A stretch of 64,000 bases of DNA from Kineosporiaceae bacterium (GTDB lineage Bacteria; Actinomycetota; Actinomycetes; Actinomycetales; Kineosporiaceae): NCBI GenBank assembly GCA_016713225.1, contig JADJPO010000002.1:868001-932000 (forward strand), in the 5' to 3' direction. Shown piece by piece: positions 9,570 through 17,519 of the stretch. Under the pieces are notes generated by a model. It ran no database searches, was not told the origin of the DNA, and worked only from the letters and a program-made list of their open reading frames with translations. A program made the position numbers and the translations under genes. How positions within the stretch are numbered: the first letter of the stretch is position 1; every line of letters starts with the position of its first letter.

Positions 9570-10829
9570 TCAGGCCAGGGTCAGTGCGGGGGTCGCGTAC
9601 ACCCCGTCGACGAGACCGGGAACGCTCTGGACGCCGTCCACCTGCACTCGAACCAGCCAGGTGCCCAGGGCGAGGTCCGCCCGGCGCAACGTGATGGCAT
9701 GCACCGCAGCCGATCCCGCCGTGAGCGGCGGCAGCAGCACCGTGAGCTCGTTCGGGTCGTCCGGGTCGGCCGCGACCAGCCGGGTGAGCAGCACGCTGAC
9801 CTCCTGCCCGGGTTGCAGGGCGGGCGTGACCGGCAAGGTGACCGTGGCCGGGTCGATCGCGCCGATCGACACCGTGGGGTGGACGACGACCGGAAGCCGG
9901 TTCGACGCCGCGGTGCTGCGCGGCGGGGGTGAACCGGCGGGGCCGGGAACCGACCGGTGTCGCACGTCGACCCCGTGCACACCGGCGGGCACCGTGTCGT
10001 CGACCGTCACCCGCAACTGCGACGCGGTGGCGTCCGAGGCCGGGGCGAGTTCGGCCGGACCGATGCCGACGCGCACCGACGCGGCGGTCGAGGGCACCAG
10101 GCCGCTGCCCGTCACCACCAGCTCGGCGCCCACCGTCACGTTCTGATGAGCCGGATCGGTGGCCACCGCAGCGATCCGGGGCGGCTGGACCGGCCCGACC
10201 GTGAAGCCACGAGCCTGCACCGGCAGCGCCACCGTGGGCAGCGCCGAGGCCGAGATCAGCACGACGGTCGCCAGGTAGGTCAGCGACAGCTGGTAGGGCG
10301 CATCGAGCACTCCCCACAGCTTCGACATCTCCTCCAGCGACAGCGGAACGGGTGAGAGTTTGACCAGCTCGACCTCGTCGGCCAGGTCGGCTTCGGTGAG
10401 GAAGGAGGTCTCGCTCTGCGCGCCGAAATGCGTCATCGCATCGACCACCACGTCGCGGGTCAGCACCGAGGTCGATTTCAGGGCCACGATGGCCCGGCCC
10501 AGCAAGCGCTGGGCGTCCAGGCTCTCCTCCTGCCCGTAACACGTGAGCAGGTAGTGCAGGTCGACGGCGGCGACCGGGCGCGAGGCGAGCGACCCGTTAC
10601 TGCGCCGGGTCGGCAGATCGTCGAGATTCCAGGCGTGGTTGGGCGTCGCCAGGTAGCAGAAGACGTTGATCCCGGCCGGACCGGCCAGGTCCGCATCGCC
10701 CAGGTCTCCGGGCCGCAACGTCGTGACCCGAGCGCCGCCGACCGGGCCGAGATGGGTTGCCTGCAAGGAGCGTTCGAGGACATAGCGCACCGTCGAGGTG
10801 ACCGCCGCGATGGCCAGGCTGTTGCTCAT
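9570..10829 (-). CDS. DUF4255 (Pvc16-type) tail-cap protein with Ig-like domains
   Basis: This is a protein of 419 residues. The first ~190 (SNSLAIAAVTSTVRYVLERS, then INVFCYLATPNHAWNLDDLP) match the DUF4255/Pvc16 N-terminal family, which caps or terminates the sheathed tube in contractile injection systems. It is followed by an IPT/TIG-like segment (PPRIAAVATDPAHQNVTVGA, ~residues 215-290) and a second beta-sandwich region to the C-terminus. The ATG overlaps the preceding stop (ATGA at 10826-10829), showing tight translational coupling with the upstream disordered protein. Confidence 0.87.
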   Translation of the reverse strand: MSNSLAIAAVTSTVRYVLERSLQATHLGPVGGARVTTLRPGDLGDADLAGPAGINVFCYLATPNHAWNLDDLPTRRSNGSLASRPVAAVDLHYLLTCYGQEESLDAQRLLGRAIVALKSTSVLTRDVVVDAMTHFGAQSETSFLTEADLADEVELVKLSPVPLSLEEMSKLWGVLDAPYQLSLTYLATVVLISASALPTVALPVQARGFTVGPVQPPRIAAVATDPAHQNVTVGAELVVTGSGLVPSTAASVRVGIGPAELAPASDATASQLRVTVDDTVPAGVHGVDVRHRSVPGPAGSPPPRSTAASNRLPVVVHPTVSIGAIDPATVTLPVTPALQPGQEVSVLLTRLVAADPDDPNELTVLLPPLTAGSAAVHAITLRRADLALGTWLVRVQVDGVQSVPGLVDGVYATPALTLA

Positions 10830-11917
10830 CGTCCCTCCCGGCGCCGCGCGAGATAGGCGGCATGATCGGACGGCGTCCGTGCCCGGACGCGGGGAGCGGG
10901 AGGCGGCGGGACGGGCCGGGGTGCGGGAGAGGGCCGGGCCACGACGACGCGGTCGATGTTCACCGTGACCGTGGGCGGCGCCGGCTCACGCCGCCGAGGA
11001 CCGATGCCGTGGTGATCCGACGATCCTGCCCGTACCCCGCGTCCCTGGTCGCGGTGCCCGGTGGATGCCTCCTCCGGTGTGACCTCGATCCGGGCCGGCG
11101 ATGCGCTCACGCTGACGGTGCTCGGGTCCGCCCCGGTCGAGATCCGTGGCCCGCTCTCCGAGGTGGAGTGATCGTCCAGCACCACCTGCACCTGGTCGCG
11201 CGTACCTGTCAGGCCCCGGGCGAGCAGCGCCGGCAGCACGTGCTGTGCCACGAGCTCGCTCAGATCCGGGACGGCGACGCCGGCGCTCGGGCGGGGCGCG
11301 TCGTCGTCCGAGGCTCGGCGGGCGGGCGCCGCCCGCGGGGGCGTGGGATCGATGGTCGTGATCGCCTCGGTGAGCAGTCGCCGACCGTCTGTGCTGTCCG
11401 GGTGTCCCGCGGCGCTGCGGGCACGAGAGGACGCAGAGTCGTTGCCGTGAGCCGGTGTTGGTGCCCGCGACGCGGCGGGCGGTGTCACGCCATCGCCGCC
11501 GGCTCCCGCGGGGCCGGGTGAGGGGGGTGTCGCGTTGGCAAGGGTCGGTCGGACGTCACGAACCGTCATCGGCGCTGGTGTGGCATGAACCGCTTCGGTG
11601 CCACCGGGTTTCGCGAGACCCGCCTCGGGCAGCCCAGGCGGTTGCGGCACGGTCTCCCGGGTCTTCGATGAGCGTGGCCGGCTTCTCGGCTCCTGCGCCA
11701 TCGCCCGGCGCTCGCGGAGTACGTCCCGCGTGGGCGCGCGACGGGCGGTGTCCTCGAGCGCCGGGGCGACGGACTCGACCACTGCTTCCAGAAACGCCGC
11801 CGTCACGCCGCGAGGGGAGGTGCCCCGGGCACTCTCGAACCGATGCGGCGCTCGGGCGGTGAGTGCGCTGGGGGCGCCCACGGCACGCCCGGCGAGGCGG
11901 GCGAAGAAGTCGCTCAT
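10826..11917 (-). CDS. Disordered eCIS-associated protein
   Basis: This is a protein of 363 residues, rich in Pro, Ala, Arg and Ser and predicted to be mostly disordered. It has a short ordered-looking N-terminus (MSDFFARLAGRAVG), a leucine-rich helix (VPDLSELVAQHVLPALLARG) and a C-terminal beta motif (TVTVNIDRVVVARP) followed by a proline linker and a basic tail. I recall similar proteins with a VTIGRIEV-like strand and a proline-rich tail in other eCIS loci; their function is not established. It overlaps both neighbours by 4 bp (start at 11914-11917, stop at 10826-10829), so it is expressed with the structural genes. A scaffold or connector role is only a guess. Confidence 0.65.
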   Translation of the reverse strand: MSDFFARLAGRAVGAPSALTARAPHRFESARGTSPRGVTAAFLEAVVESVAPALEDTARRAPTRDVLRERRAMAQEPRSRPRSSKTRETVPQPPGLPEAGLAKPGGTEAVHATPAPMTVRDVRPTLANATPPSPGPAGAGGDGVTPPAASRAPTPAHGNDSASSRARSAAGHPDSTDGRRLLTEAITTIDPTPPRAAPARRASDDDAPRPSAGVAVPDLSELVAQHVLPALLARGLTGTRDQVQVVLDDHSTSESGPRISTGADPSTVSVSASPARIEVTPEEASTGHRDQGRGVRAGSSDHHGIGPRRREPAPPTVTVNIDRVVVARPSPAPRPVPPPPAPRVRARTPSDHAAYLARRREGR

Positions 11918-12648
11918 GATCCGCCCCGGGCCAGCTCGAGGTACACCCCGCGACGCATCGCGCTCATCGCCAACACGTCGGTCTCGCTCCAGCCGTAGGC
12001 GGCCGCGAGTTCGGCCACCTCGGCCAGGACGGCCGGCACCTCGCTCCGCACGCGTTGCCACAGCAGGGCCGCGATGTCGACGTCCGCCCGCACCTGCCCG
12101 CCGCACTCGGGGCAGAGCGAGCTCAGGACGGCGGCCGCCGCCCCCGCGAGTCGTTCGGCAGTCGCCTCGATCGCCTCGAGCTGCTGGGCGTCCAGGGCCG
12201 CCGGGTCGAGGGACCCGCCGTCCTGCGTCTGGACGCATCGGGCCGAGACGGCTGCGGCCGGATCGTCCGATCGGGCCGCCTCGAGCAGGTCGCGGGTGGT
12301 CGGGCAGCGCACCACCATCGTGGTGCCGTCCGGCCCGGCCAGGCTCGCCTGCTGGGGGGTGCTCGGCAGGGCGCCCAGCTGGTCCAGCGGCAGGTCCACC
12401 TCGAGCTGCAGTCCACAGTCGGGGCAGCGGGCCAGCGCCTGGTCCGTCGCGCCGAAGGTGTCGCGGTACAGCCGCGCCAGCAGCGCCGTCGCCGTCGACA
12501 GTGGCAGGTCCAGTGCCCCGGCCAGGTCGTCGACCAGGCCCACCCGGTGCAGCAGGACGGCGCCCACGGCGCACGCCGGCACCGACTCGGCGTGCTCCCA
12601 GGCGGTGAGCAACAGTGCCGCATCGCCCAGGGTGGCGGCGGGGCTCAC
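11914..12648 (-). CDS. eCIS protein with two CxxC pairs (zinc-ribbon-like)
   Basis: This is a protein of 244 residues starting with GTG that overlaps the tube stop (GTGA at 12645-12648). An alpha-helical N-terminus (SPAATLGDAALLLTAWEHAE) is followed by CPDCG (~residue 76) and CPECG (~residue 181), which could jointly bind a zinc ion. The end (WSETDVLAMSAMRRGVYLEL) resembles C-termini of phage tail-assembly or baseplate-hub-assembly proteins. I do not recognise a named family with confidence. Its place directly after the tube gene fits a chaperone or hub-assembly role. Confidence 0.65.
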   Translation of the reverse strand: MSPAATLGDAALLLTAWEHAESVPACAVGAVLLHRVGLVDDLAGALDLPLSTATALLARLYRDTFGATDQALARCPDCGLQLEVDLPLDQLGALPSTPQQASLAGPDGTTMVVRCPTTRDLLEAARSDDPAAAVSARCVQTQDGGSLDPAALDAQQLEAIEATAERLAGAAAAVLSSLCPECGGQVRADVDIAALLWQRVRSEVPAVLAEVAELAAAYGWSETDVLAMSAMRRGVYLELARGGS

Positions 12649-13166
12649 GGCTCCACGAAGGTCGGCTCGCTCGGCTCGCCGACTTCGTAATCGCGCTCCC
12701 AGCCTTCGTTCTCGAGCTTGATGCTCTGAATCGCCACCGCGTTGGCGTTGGCGTCGAGGTCGGGCAGCGCCTGGAACTCCGACACCCAGCAGCGATAGAT
12801 CTTGTAGGCGATCGCGAGCTGTCCGGCCTCGTTGTAGACCTCGAGGATGATGTCCTTGCGGAAGTCCTGCAGCGAGGTCTCGGCCCCGAGCCCGGAGCCG
12901 TAGTTCCACACCTTGTTGGCCCACTGCTCGAAGGTGACCGAGTGGGTCACGCCGCGTTCGAGCGTGATGGCGTCGTACTCGGTGCGGCCCGGCGACTTGC
13001 GGCTGCTGCTCGGGTCGCCGCCGCTGCGATGGGTGACGACCTCGGTCTTGCGCAACAGCTTTCCCGCCTTGCTCACGCCGGCGACGTAGATGCCGTCCCA
13101 CTTCAACCGGAACTTGAAGTTCTTGTACGGGTCGAACCGCGTCGCGTTGACCGTGAACTCGGACAT
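12645..13166 (-). CDS. T4 gp19-like tail tube protein
   Basis: This is a protein of 173 residues. The N-terminus (NATRFDPYKNFKFRLKWDGI) and the segments YDAITLERGVTHSVTFEQWA and KDIILEVYNEAG are typical of gp19-family inner-tube proteins of eCIS and phage tails (Pvc1/Afp1 type), which stack as hexamers inside the sheath. The start is preceded by a GGGGAAGAG ribosome site. It lies 47 nt after the sheath gene. eCIS loci usually carry further tube paralogs; any here must lie left of the window. Confidence 0.9.
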   Translation of the reverse strand: MSEFTVNATRFDPYKNFKFRLKWDGIYVAGVSKAGKLLRKTEVVTHRSGGDPSSSRKSPGRTEYDAITLERGVTHSVTFEQWANKVWNYGSGLGAETSLQDFRKDIILEVYNEAGQLAIAYKIYRCWVSEFQALPDLDANANAVAIQSIKLENEGWERDYEVGEPSEPTFVEP

Positions 13167-13213
13167 CTCTTCCCCACCTCTTCTTCTGGACCCGCTCAGG
13201 CCTGGGTGCCCGC

Positions 13214-15112
13214 TCAGGCGCTCGCGGACGCGGTCTTCTGCTGGATGCCGATGACGACGAACTCCGCCGGCTTGAGTGGGGCGAACCCGACCACCACGTT
13301 GACGATGCCGCGATCGATGTCGTACTGCGTCGTGGTGTCGCGGTCGCACAGGACGAAGTAGGCGTCCTTGGGTGTGATGCCCTGGAACGCCCCCTGGCGG
13401 AACAGACTCTGCATGAACGCGTTGACCGACAGCCGGATCTGCGCCCACAACGGCTCGTCGTTCGGCTCGAAGACGACCCACTGCGTGCTGCGGAAGAGGG
13501 TCTCCTCCAGGAACAGGGCGAGCCGGCGCACCGGAACGTACTTGTACTCATCCGAGAGTACGTCCGAGCCACGCAGCGTCCGGGCACCCCAGACCACCGA
13601 TCCCATACCCCGGAACGTCCGTAAACAGTTGATTCCCAGGGGATTCAGGGCGCCGTTCTCGTCATCGGTCAGCGACACGTGCAGTCCCACGGCACCGGCC
13701 AAACCAGCCTCGGTGCCGGCGGGTGCCTTCCACACCCCGCGAGCGCCGTCGGTACGCGCGTACGTGCCGGCCACGGCACCGCAGGCGGCGAAGGTCGCCG
13801 TCGAGCCCCCGCGTAGCGGATCGGGCCGCCGGATCCGAGGGAAGTACACGGCGGCGTTGCGCATGCTCGACCCGGTCAGGCCGCCTGCCCCGGTTATCCA
13901 GGCGGCCACGGTGGTGGCGGTCTGGGCGCCGGGGGGATCGACGATCAGGAACGCCCGGCGATCGGTGCAGAAGGCGGCTGCCTCGGCCCACACGGCGTCC
14001 GGCAGATCACCCGCGGGGGTGATCGGCGGGATGCAGAGGAGGTTGAACAGGTCCGCGTGGAGCAGGGCGTACATGCCGGTCTTGGCCGCCTCGTTGCCGA
14101 CGTAGTCGGTGGCCGTCGGGGCGGTGCCGTCCAGGCCGGTCACGATCGCGGCGTCCAGCACGGTCTGGTCGGCCTCGTCGGGGCGAGCCTCCGGCAGTGG
14201 TCCGACGATGTGTGCCAGCGGCGAGGTCGCCAGGACGGCGTCCACCCGGTTCGGGCCGGGAACCACGGTCAGGAAGTGGTGGGTCACGGCGGTGCCACCG
14301 GTCGGGGTCACGGTGAGGTCGAACAGATCCTCGACCGTGACGTGCTGACGGGCCGCCTCGTCGATGGTCGCCAGCGCCAGCGGATCCGGATGCACCACCT
14401 GGGCGGTGAACCCGGGATCCCACACCGTGGCGTCGGTGGCCAGCAGGTGCAGGCCGCCGACGACCAGATGGGCCACGGCGTGCAGGCCTTCGGTAGGGCG
14501 GCCGGTGGGGAGGACTCCGTTGACCCGCACCAGGTTCGAGGCCGCCAGCACCAGGTCGAGTCGAGCCGGGCCATCGACCAGGGTGACATTGCGGAAGGTC
14601 TCGGTCGGCGCCTCGGGGCCGGGGCCGTCGCGGACCTCGAGGGTGAACAGGTCGGTGGCGTTCACCCCCTGGGCGCGGGCGATGTCGTCGGCGTCGGCGC
14701 CGGTCGGGTGGCTCACCTCGACCTCGAGGGTGTTGGCCCAGGCACCCGGACCCGAGGCGATCAGGGTGAGGGTTCCCGAGCCCGTGGGCAGGGTCAGGGT
14801 GGCCGAGCGGGCACCGACGTCCTGGGTCGCATTGTCCGCGTCGGCCGTGTGCACCACCCGTACGACCAGCGCGGAGCTGCCGCCGTTGGTGAAGAAGTCC
14901 CGGACGGCGTAGCCGAGGCCGCTGTCACGCCACAGCCCGCCGAAGGTGCGCTCGAAGTCGCCGAAGCCCGCGATGGGCACCGGGTCGTTCACCGGGCCGC
15001 GACGTGCGGTGCCGATGAACGCGGTGATCGATGTGGCGACCCCGGTGATGGTCCGGCTCCCGCTGGGGATCTCCCGGATGTACACGCCTGGGTAGGTCGG
15101 CGTGACCGTCAT
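13214..15112 (-). CDS. Contractile tail sheath protein
   Basis: This is a protein of 632 residues. The N-terminus (TPTYPGVYIREIPSGSRTIT) and the C-terminus (FEPNDEPLWAQIRLSVNAFM, then an FQGITPKDAYFVLCD segment) are classic sheath signatures. The sheath contracts to drive the inner tube into a target. It is longer than usual; the excess is a surface insertion at ~130-315 made of two similar ~75-residue repeats (around 130-208 and 237-312), each with a DLF-x-L segment and ending in LPTGRP or LPEARP. The ATG has a GAGGGAG ribosome site. It heads the minus-strand arm, and its promoter must lie in 15113-15602. Confidence 0.93.
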   Translation of the reverse strand: MTVTPTYPGVYIREIPSGSRTITGVATSITAFIGTARRGPVNDPVPIAGFGDFERTFGGLWRDSGLGYAVRDFFTNGGSSALVVRVVHTADADNATQDVGARSATLTLPTGSGTLTLIASGPGAWANTLEVEVSHPTGADADDIARAQGVNATDLFTLEVRDGPGPEAPTETFRNVTLVDGPARLDLVLAASNLVRVNGVLPTGRPTEGLHAVAHLVVGGLHLLATDATVWDPGFTAQVVHPDPLALATIDEAARQHVTVEDLFDLTVTPTGGTAVTHHFLTVVPGPNRVDAVLATSPLAHIVGPLPEARPDEADQTVLDAAIVTGLDGTAPTATDYVGNEAAKTGMYALLHADLFNLLCIPPITPAGDLPDAVWAEAAAFCTDRRAFLIVDPPGAQTATTVAAWITGAGGLTGSSMRNAAVYFPRIRRPDPLRGGSTATFAACGAVAGTYARTDGARGVWKAPAGTEAGLAGAVGLHVSLTDDENGALNPLGINCLRTFRGMGSVVWGARTLRGSDVLSDEYKYVPVRRLALFLEETLFRSTQWVVFEPNDEPLWAQIRLSVNAFMQSLFRQGAFQGITPKDAYFVLCDRDTTTQYDIDRGIVNVVVGFAPLKPAEFVVIGIQQKTASASA

Positions 15113-15602
15113 GGCTCACTCCCTCGGCTGGTCCGTGTGCGGCGGATCTGCGGCGACTCTCACCCGGCGAGCGTCACCTCACCGTCACGACGTCCGAGCC
15201 CTCGTCTCCCCGCACGGCAACCGGCCTCCGGCGACAGTGCGGTGACGGTGTCCGGCGTGACCTGGTGCCATGGAATGGCAGCCGGCGGCCTTGTGTGTGA
15301 TCACCGTGGACGACGGTCCCGGCGGGCAGCGATGGGCTCTGGTGTCGACGAATCTCTCCGCGGACCGCGAGGGGGTCGAACGGAGCCGGCACCTCGAACC
15401 GGATCAGGTACTCCACCGTGTGAGGGAGTTCCTGTCAGGGGCCGGTCTGTCAGGGGCCGGCCTGGACGGCGCCGCGGCGCCGACTGACCCTGCGTCCGCC
15501 GAACCTTCATGAGATCGTGCGTATCACCGGAGTGCCGAACGTCCTCCAACTCGCCACAGACGTCCGCGCAGACCGGCGCACGTGAGCGATTGGGGGTCGC
15601 CC
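15113..15602. other. Divergent control region between sheath and SARP genes
   Basis: This ~490-bp spacer between two divergent starts must carry promoters in both directions. I see no convincing gene: the two ~80-codon frames (15174-15416 minus, 15270-15512 plus) lack ribosome sites and recognisable domains. The clearest structure is the 15-bp tandem repeat at 15432-15461. No strong -35/-10 pair could be assigned by eye. Confidence 0.5.
15432..15461. repeat. 15-bp tandem direct repeat upstream of SARP gene
   Basis: CTGTCAGGGGCCGGT is followed at once by CTGTCAGGGGCCGGC, 14 of 15 identical. SARP regulators bind direct repeats, though typically with an 11-bp period, so an operator role is only a suggestion. 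Confidence 0.55.
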
Positions 15603-16349
15603 ATGGCCAGCCATCCGAGTGTCCTGTTGTCCGCCGAAACCCGCTCGGCCGACCAGACGTACGTGAACCTGTTCGCCGGGCCCAGCGTCACCGTTGCCGG
15701 TCGTCGGTTCGACGTCCCCGAGGGCAGCAAACGACTGCTCGCCTTCGTCAGTCTCAGTCGTGGCCCGGTGGAACGTCGCCGAGTGGCCGGCACGCTGTGG
15801 CCGCTGGTGGACGACGTCCGGGCGGCGGGCAACCTGCGATCGGCCCTGTGGCGACTCAAGGGCAGCGAGATCGACGTGATCGAGTGCGACAAGGTCTGCC
15901 TGTGGTTGCGTCCCACCACGGTGGTGGACGTCGACGTCCTGGGGGCCTGGGCCGAGCGGCTGGTGGCCGGGCGTCCTCGTCCCGGCGATCTGGATGTCTT
16001 CCCCTGGCACGCCGACCATGTGGAGCTGTTCCCCGGTTGGTACGACGACTGGGCGCTGTTCGAGCGGGAGCACCAGCGTCAGCTGCTGCTGCATGCGCTG
16101 GAGGCGTTGTCGCGCCAGCTGTCCGTCCGCGGTCGCGGCGCCGAGGCGGTCTTGGCGGCCACCGCTGCGGTGGCTGCCGGTCCCTTGCGTGAGAGCGCCC
16201 AGAGTGCCCTGGTCGAGGCCCACTTGTGCGAGGGCAATCTGGTGGAAGCTCGACGCGCCTACCTCACGTACCGCGACATCGCCCTACGCGAACTCGGTGT
16301 CGAGCCGGGCGCTCGACTGCAGTCCCTGATCACCGCGTCTCAGCGCTGA
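15603..16349 (+). CDS. SARP/BTAD-family transcriptional regulator of the eCIS locus
   Basis: This is a protein of 248 residues from ATG 15603, which has GGGGGT just upstream; an in-frame GTG at 15582 is the alternative. Residues ~20-95 form an OmpR-like winged helix (VNLFAGPSVTVAGRRFDVPE, then RRRVAGTLWPLVDD). Residues ~105-245 form a bacterial transcriptional activation domain (BTAD), including WYDDWALFEREHQRQLLLHA, RESAQSALVEAHL and RELGVEPGARLQSL. SARPs are actinobacterial activators that bind direct repeats, often acting on nearby gene clusters. Being divergent from the sheath operon, it is the obvious candidate regulator for the injection system. Confidence 0.88.
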   Translation: MASHPSVLLSAETRSADQTYVNLFAGPSVTVAGRRFDVPEGSKRLLAFVSLSRGPVERRRVAGTLWPLVDDVRAAGNLRSALWRLKGSEIDVIECDKVCLWLRPTTVVDVDVLGAWAERLVAGRPRPGDLDVFPWHADHVELFPGWYDDWALFEREHQRQLLLHALEALSRQLSVRGRGAEAVLAATAAVAAGPLRESAQSALVEAHLCEGNLVEARRAYLTYRDIALRELGVEPGARLQSLITASQR

Positions 16350-16362
16350 ACACAACCTCTTG

Positions 16363-16383
16363 GTGATCATGCAATTCGTGCAC
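16363..16383. repeat. Half copy of the 24141 hairpin element
   Basis: These 21 bases match the first arm and inner stem of the hairpin at 24141-24187 in 20 of 21 positions (GTGATCATGCAATTCGTGCA onward). The second arm is lost. It starts 14 nt after the SARP stop, as the intact copy overlaps a stop codon. Confidence 0.65.
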
Positions 16384-16428
16384 ATTCTGCTCGTGCGGGA
16401 CGCGGAGCGCGTGGATGGGCGCTCGCGC

Positions 16429-16797
16429 TCACCCCTTGCCGGAGTTGCCCTTGCGGCCATGGCCACCGTGACCGCCGGAGTCGTTGCCGATCTCGGTGCC
16501 GCGGCCGTGGTCGTCCGTGGCGTGGATCGAGCTGTGGGTCGAGCGGTGATTCGCCTCGAGGGTGGACGTCGACCGGTGGTGGGTCTCGGTCATCGAGTGC
16601 GAGGTGGGGCTGGCGGTGGGGGTCGAGCTCGAACGGTCCGAGGAGTCGTCGCCGGGCTCGGCGGTGGTCACCACGGTGGCTGCTGCGGGGGCCATGGTGG
16701 GGGTCGGTTGGTTGACCGTGGCGTGGGCGGCGACCCCGAGGACGGCGGGGACGGCCGCGATGGCAGCTGCTGCGGTCACGAGGGCGGTGCGCTTCAT
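16429..16797 (-). CDS. Small secreted His/Ser/Thr-rich protein
   Basis: This is a protein of 122 residues with a clear signal peptide: MKRTALV, then a hydrophobic Ala/Val stretch and a probable cleavage near AHA-T (~26-27). The mature part is low-complexity, with many Ser/Thr followed by a His/Gly-rich C-terminus (HGGHGRKGNSGKG). An AGGAG ribosome site lies just upstream of the ATG. No family is recognised; the histidines could bind metal, but this is speculation. It stands alone between the SARP gene and a small plus-strand gene. Confidence 0.7.
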   Translation of the reverse strand: MKRTALVTAAAAIAAVPAVLGVAAHATVNQPTPTMAPAAATVVTTAEPGDDSSDRSSSTPTASPTSHSMTETHHRSTSTLEANHRSTHSSIHATDDHGRGTEIGNDSGGHGGHGRKGNSGKG

Positions 16798-16910
16798 CGG
16801 AATCTCCTGAGTGAGGTGGTGGGGTGTTTCGTCGACACCTCAGTTCTCCCGCGACCGCGGTCGTACCGGCCATGACACGAAGGTTCTAGACCCATGATTG
16901 GATCGGCCGG

Positions 16911-17150
16911 GTGAGCGACCCCTGGGACGAGTTCGATCCCTCGACCAGCGCCCGGAACACGTTGGGCTGGGCCTTCGCGCTGGGCGCTTCGACGCTGGGC
17001 GAGGCCTACGACATGCTCGAGCAGCTGGCGATCAGCAACGACATCCCCGAGGTGCTGGGCCACGACGGCACCATCGAGGAGGTCCGCGCCGAACTGGACG
17101 TCGGCCTCGAGCTTCTCGGCCCCGATGCCGACCTGAGCACCCTGATCTGA
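16911..17150 (+). CDS. Small acidic hypothetical protein
   Basis: This is a protein of 79 residues starting at GTG 16911. It is acidic and helical, with no signal peptide or membrane segment (SDPWDEFDPSTSARNTLGWA at the start, ending in DLSTLI). Codon use is strongly GC-biased at third positions, which supports real coding. The ribosome site is weak (GGCCGGG). I do not recognise a family. It is followed by a repeat-rich spacer and no linked gene. Confidence 0.55.
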   Translation: MSDPWDEFDPSTSARNTLGWAFALGASTLGEAYDMLEQLAISNDIPEVLGHDGTIEEVRAELDVGLELLGPDADLSTLI

Positions 17151-17171
17151 GGCACTCCAACCACCACACAT

Positions 17172-17234
17172 GATCATCATTTGGAATCCACATTCCTGGG
17201 TCTTGGTGCCGAATCCGGATTCCAAACGACGATC
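17172..17234. repeat. Inverted repeat with 18-bp arms
   Basis: The arms GATCATCATTTGGAATCC (17172-17189) and GGATTCCAAACGACGATC (17217-17234) are complementary except at two positions and are separated by 27 bases. It resembles a REP-like or MITE-like palindrome rather than a terminator, since no T-run follows. Confidence 0.7.
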
Positions 17235-17258
17235 ACCGGGCCGGAGGCGGCCCTGAGA

Positions 17259-17306
17259 CGCCTGAATGTCCCAATGATTGAGACATTAGGACATCGAGTT
17301 CAGGCG
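17259..17306. repeat. Long imperfect hairpin
   Basis: CGCCTGAATGTCC pairs with GGACA and TTCAGGCG on the far side, with a further AATG/CATT inner pairing. Only a short bulge on the 3' side breaks the stem. It lies in the same repeat-rich spacer, 24 bases from the previous inverted repeat. Confidence 0.6.
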
Positions 17307-17398
17307 ATCACGGAGAGTGCTGACTGGGGTCTGTACATGCGCACCCGGCAGTCACTGTTGCCCCGGTGGGCCACTGTTGCCCTGTTGTGCTGGGCACT

Positions 17399-17438
17399 CA
17401 GTGACCTCAACCCGAGGACAGTGACCTCAACCCGAGGG
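17399..17438. repeat. 20-bp tandem repeat, two copies plus partial third
   Basis: CAGTGACCTCAACCCGAGGA is followed directly by the same 20-mer with one change, then by CAGTGCCCCCGA, which begins like a third unit. No spacers and no third full unit, so it is not a CRISPR array. Confidence 0.7.
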
Positions 17439-17519
17439 CAGTGCCCCCGATCGGAGAAGAGTTACCATCCCCTGCCCGTGACCAATTGAGCGTCAGGCCA
17501 GTGCTCGCGCGCCGTCCCC

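Larger units (their letters stand above)
17151..17519. other. Repeat-dense non-coding spacer
   Basis: This 369-bp spacer has no supportable gene and lower GC than its surroundings. It contains an 18-bp-arm inverted repeat (17172-17234), a second hairpin (17259-17306), related CACTGTTGCCC repeats near 17354-17385 and a 20-bp tandem repeat (17399-17438). Confidence 0.6.

Noticed and set aside
15174..15512. Two ~80-codon frames in the SARP-sheath spacer
   Set aside because: No start signals or family resemblance; the spacer must hold divergent promoters.
17399..17460. Possible CRISPR array
   Set aside because: Two abutting 20-bp repeats without spacers, no cas genes.
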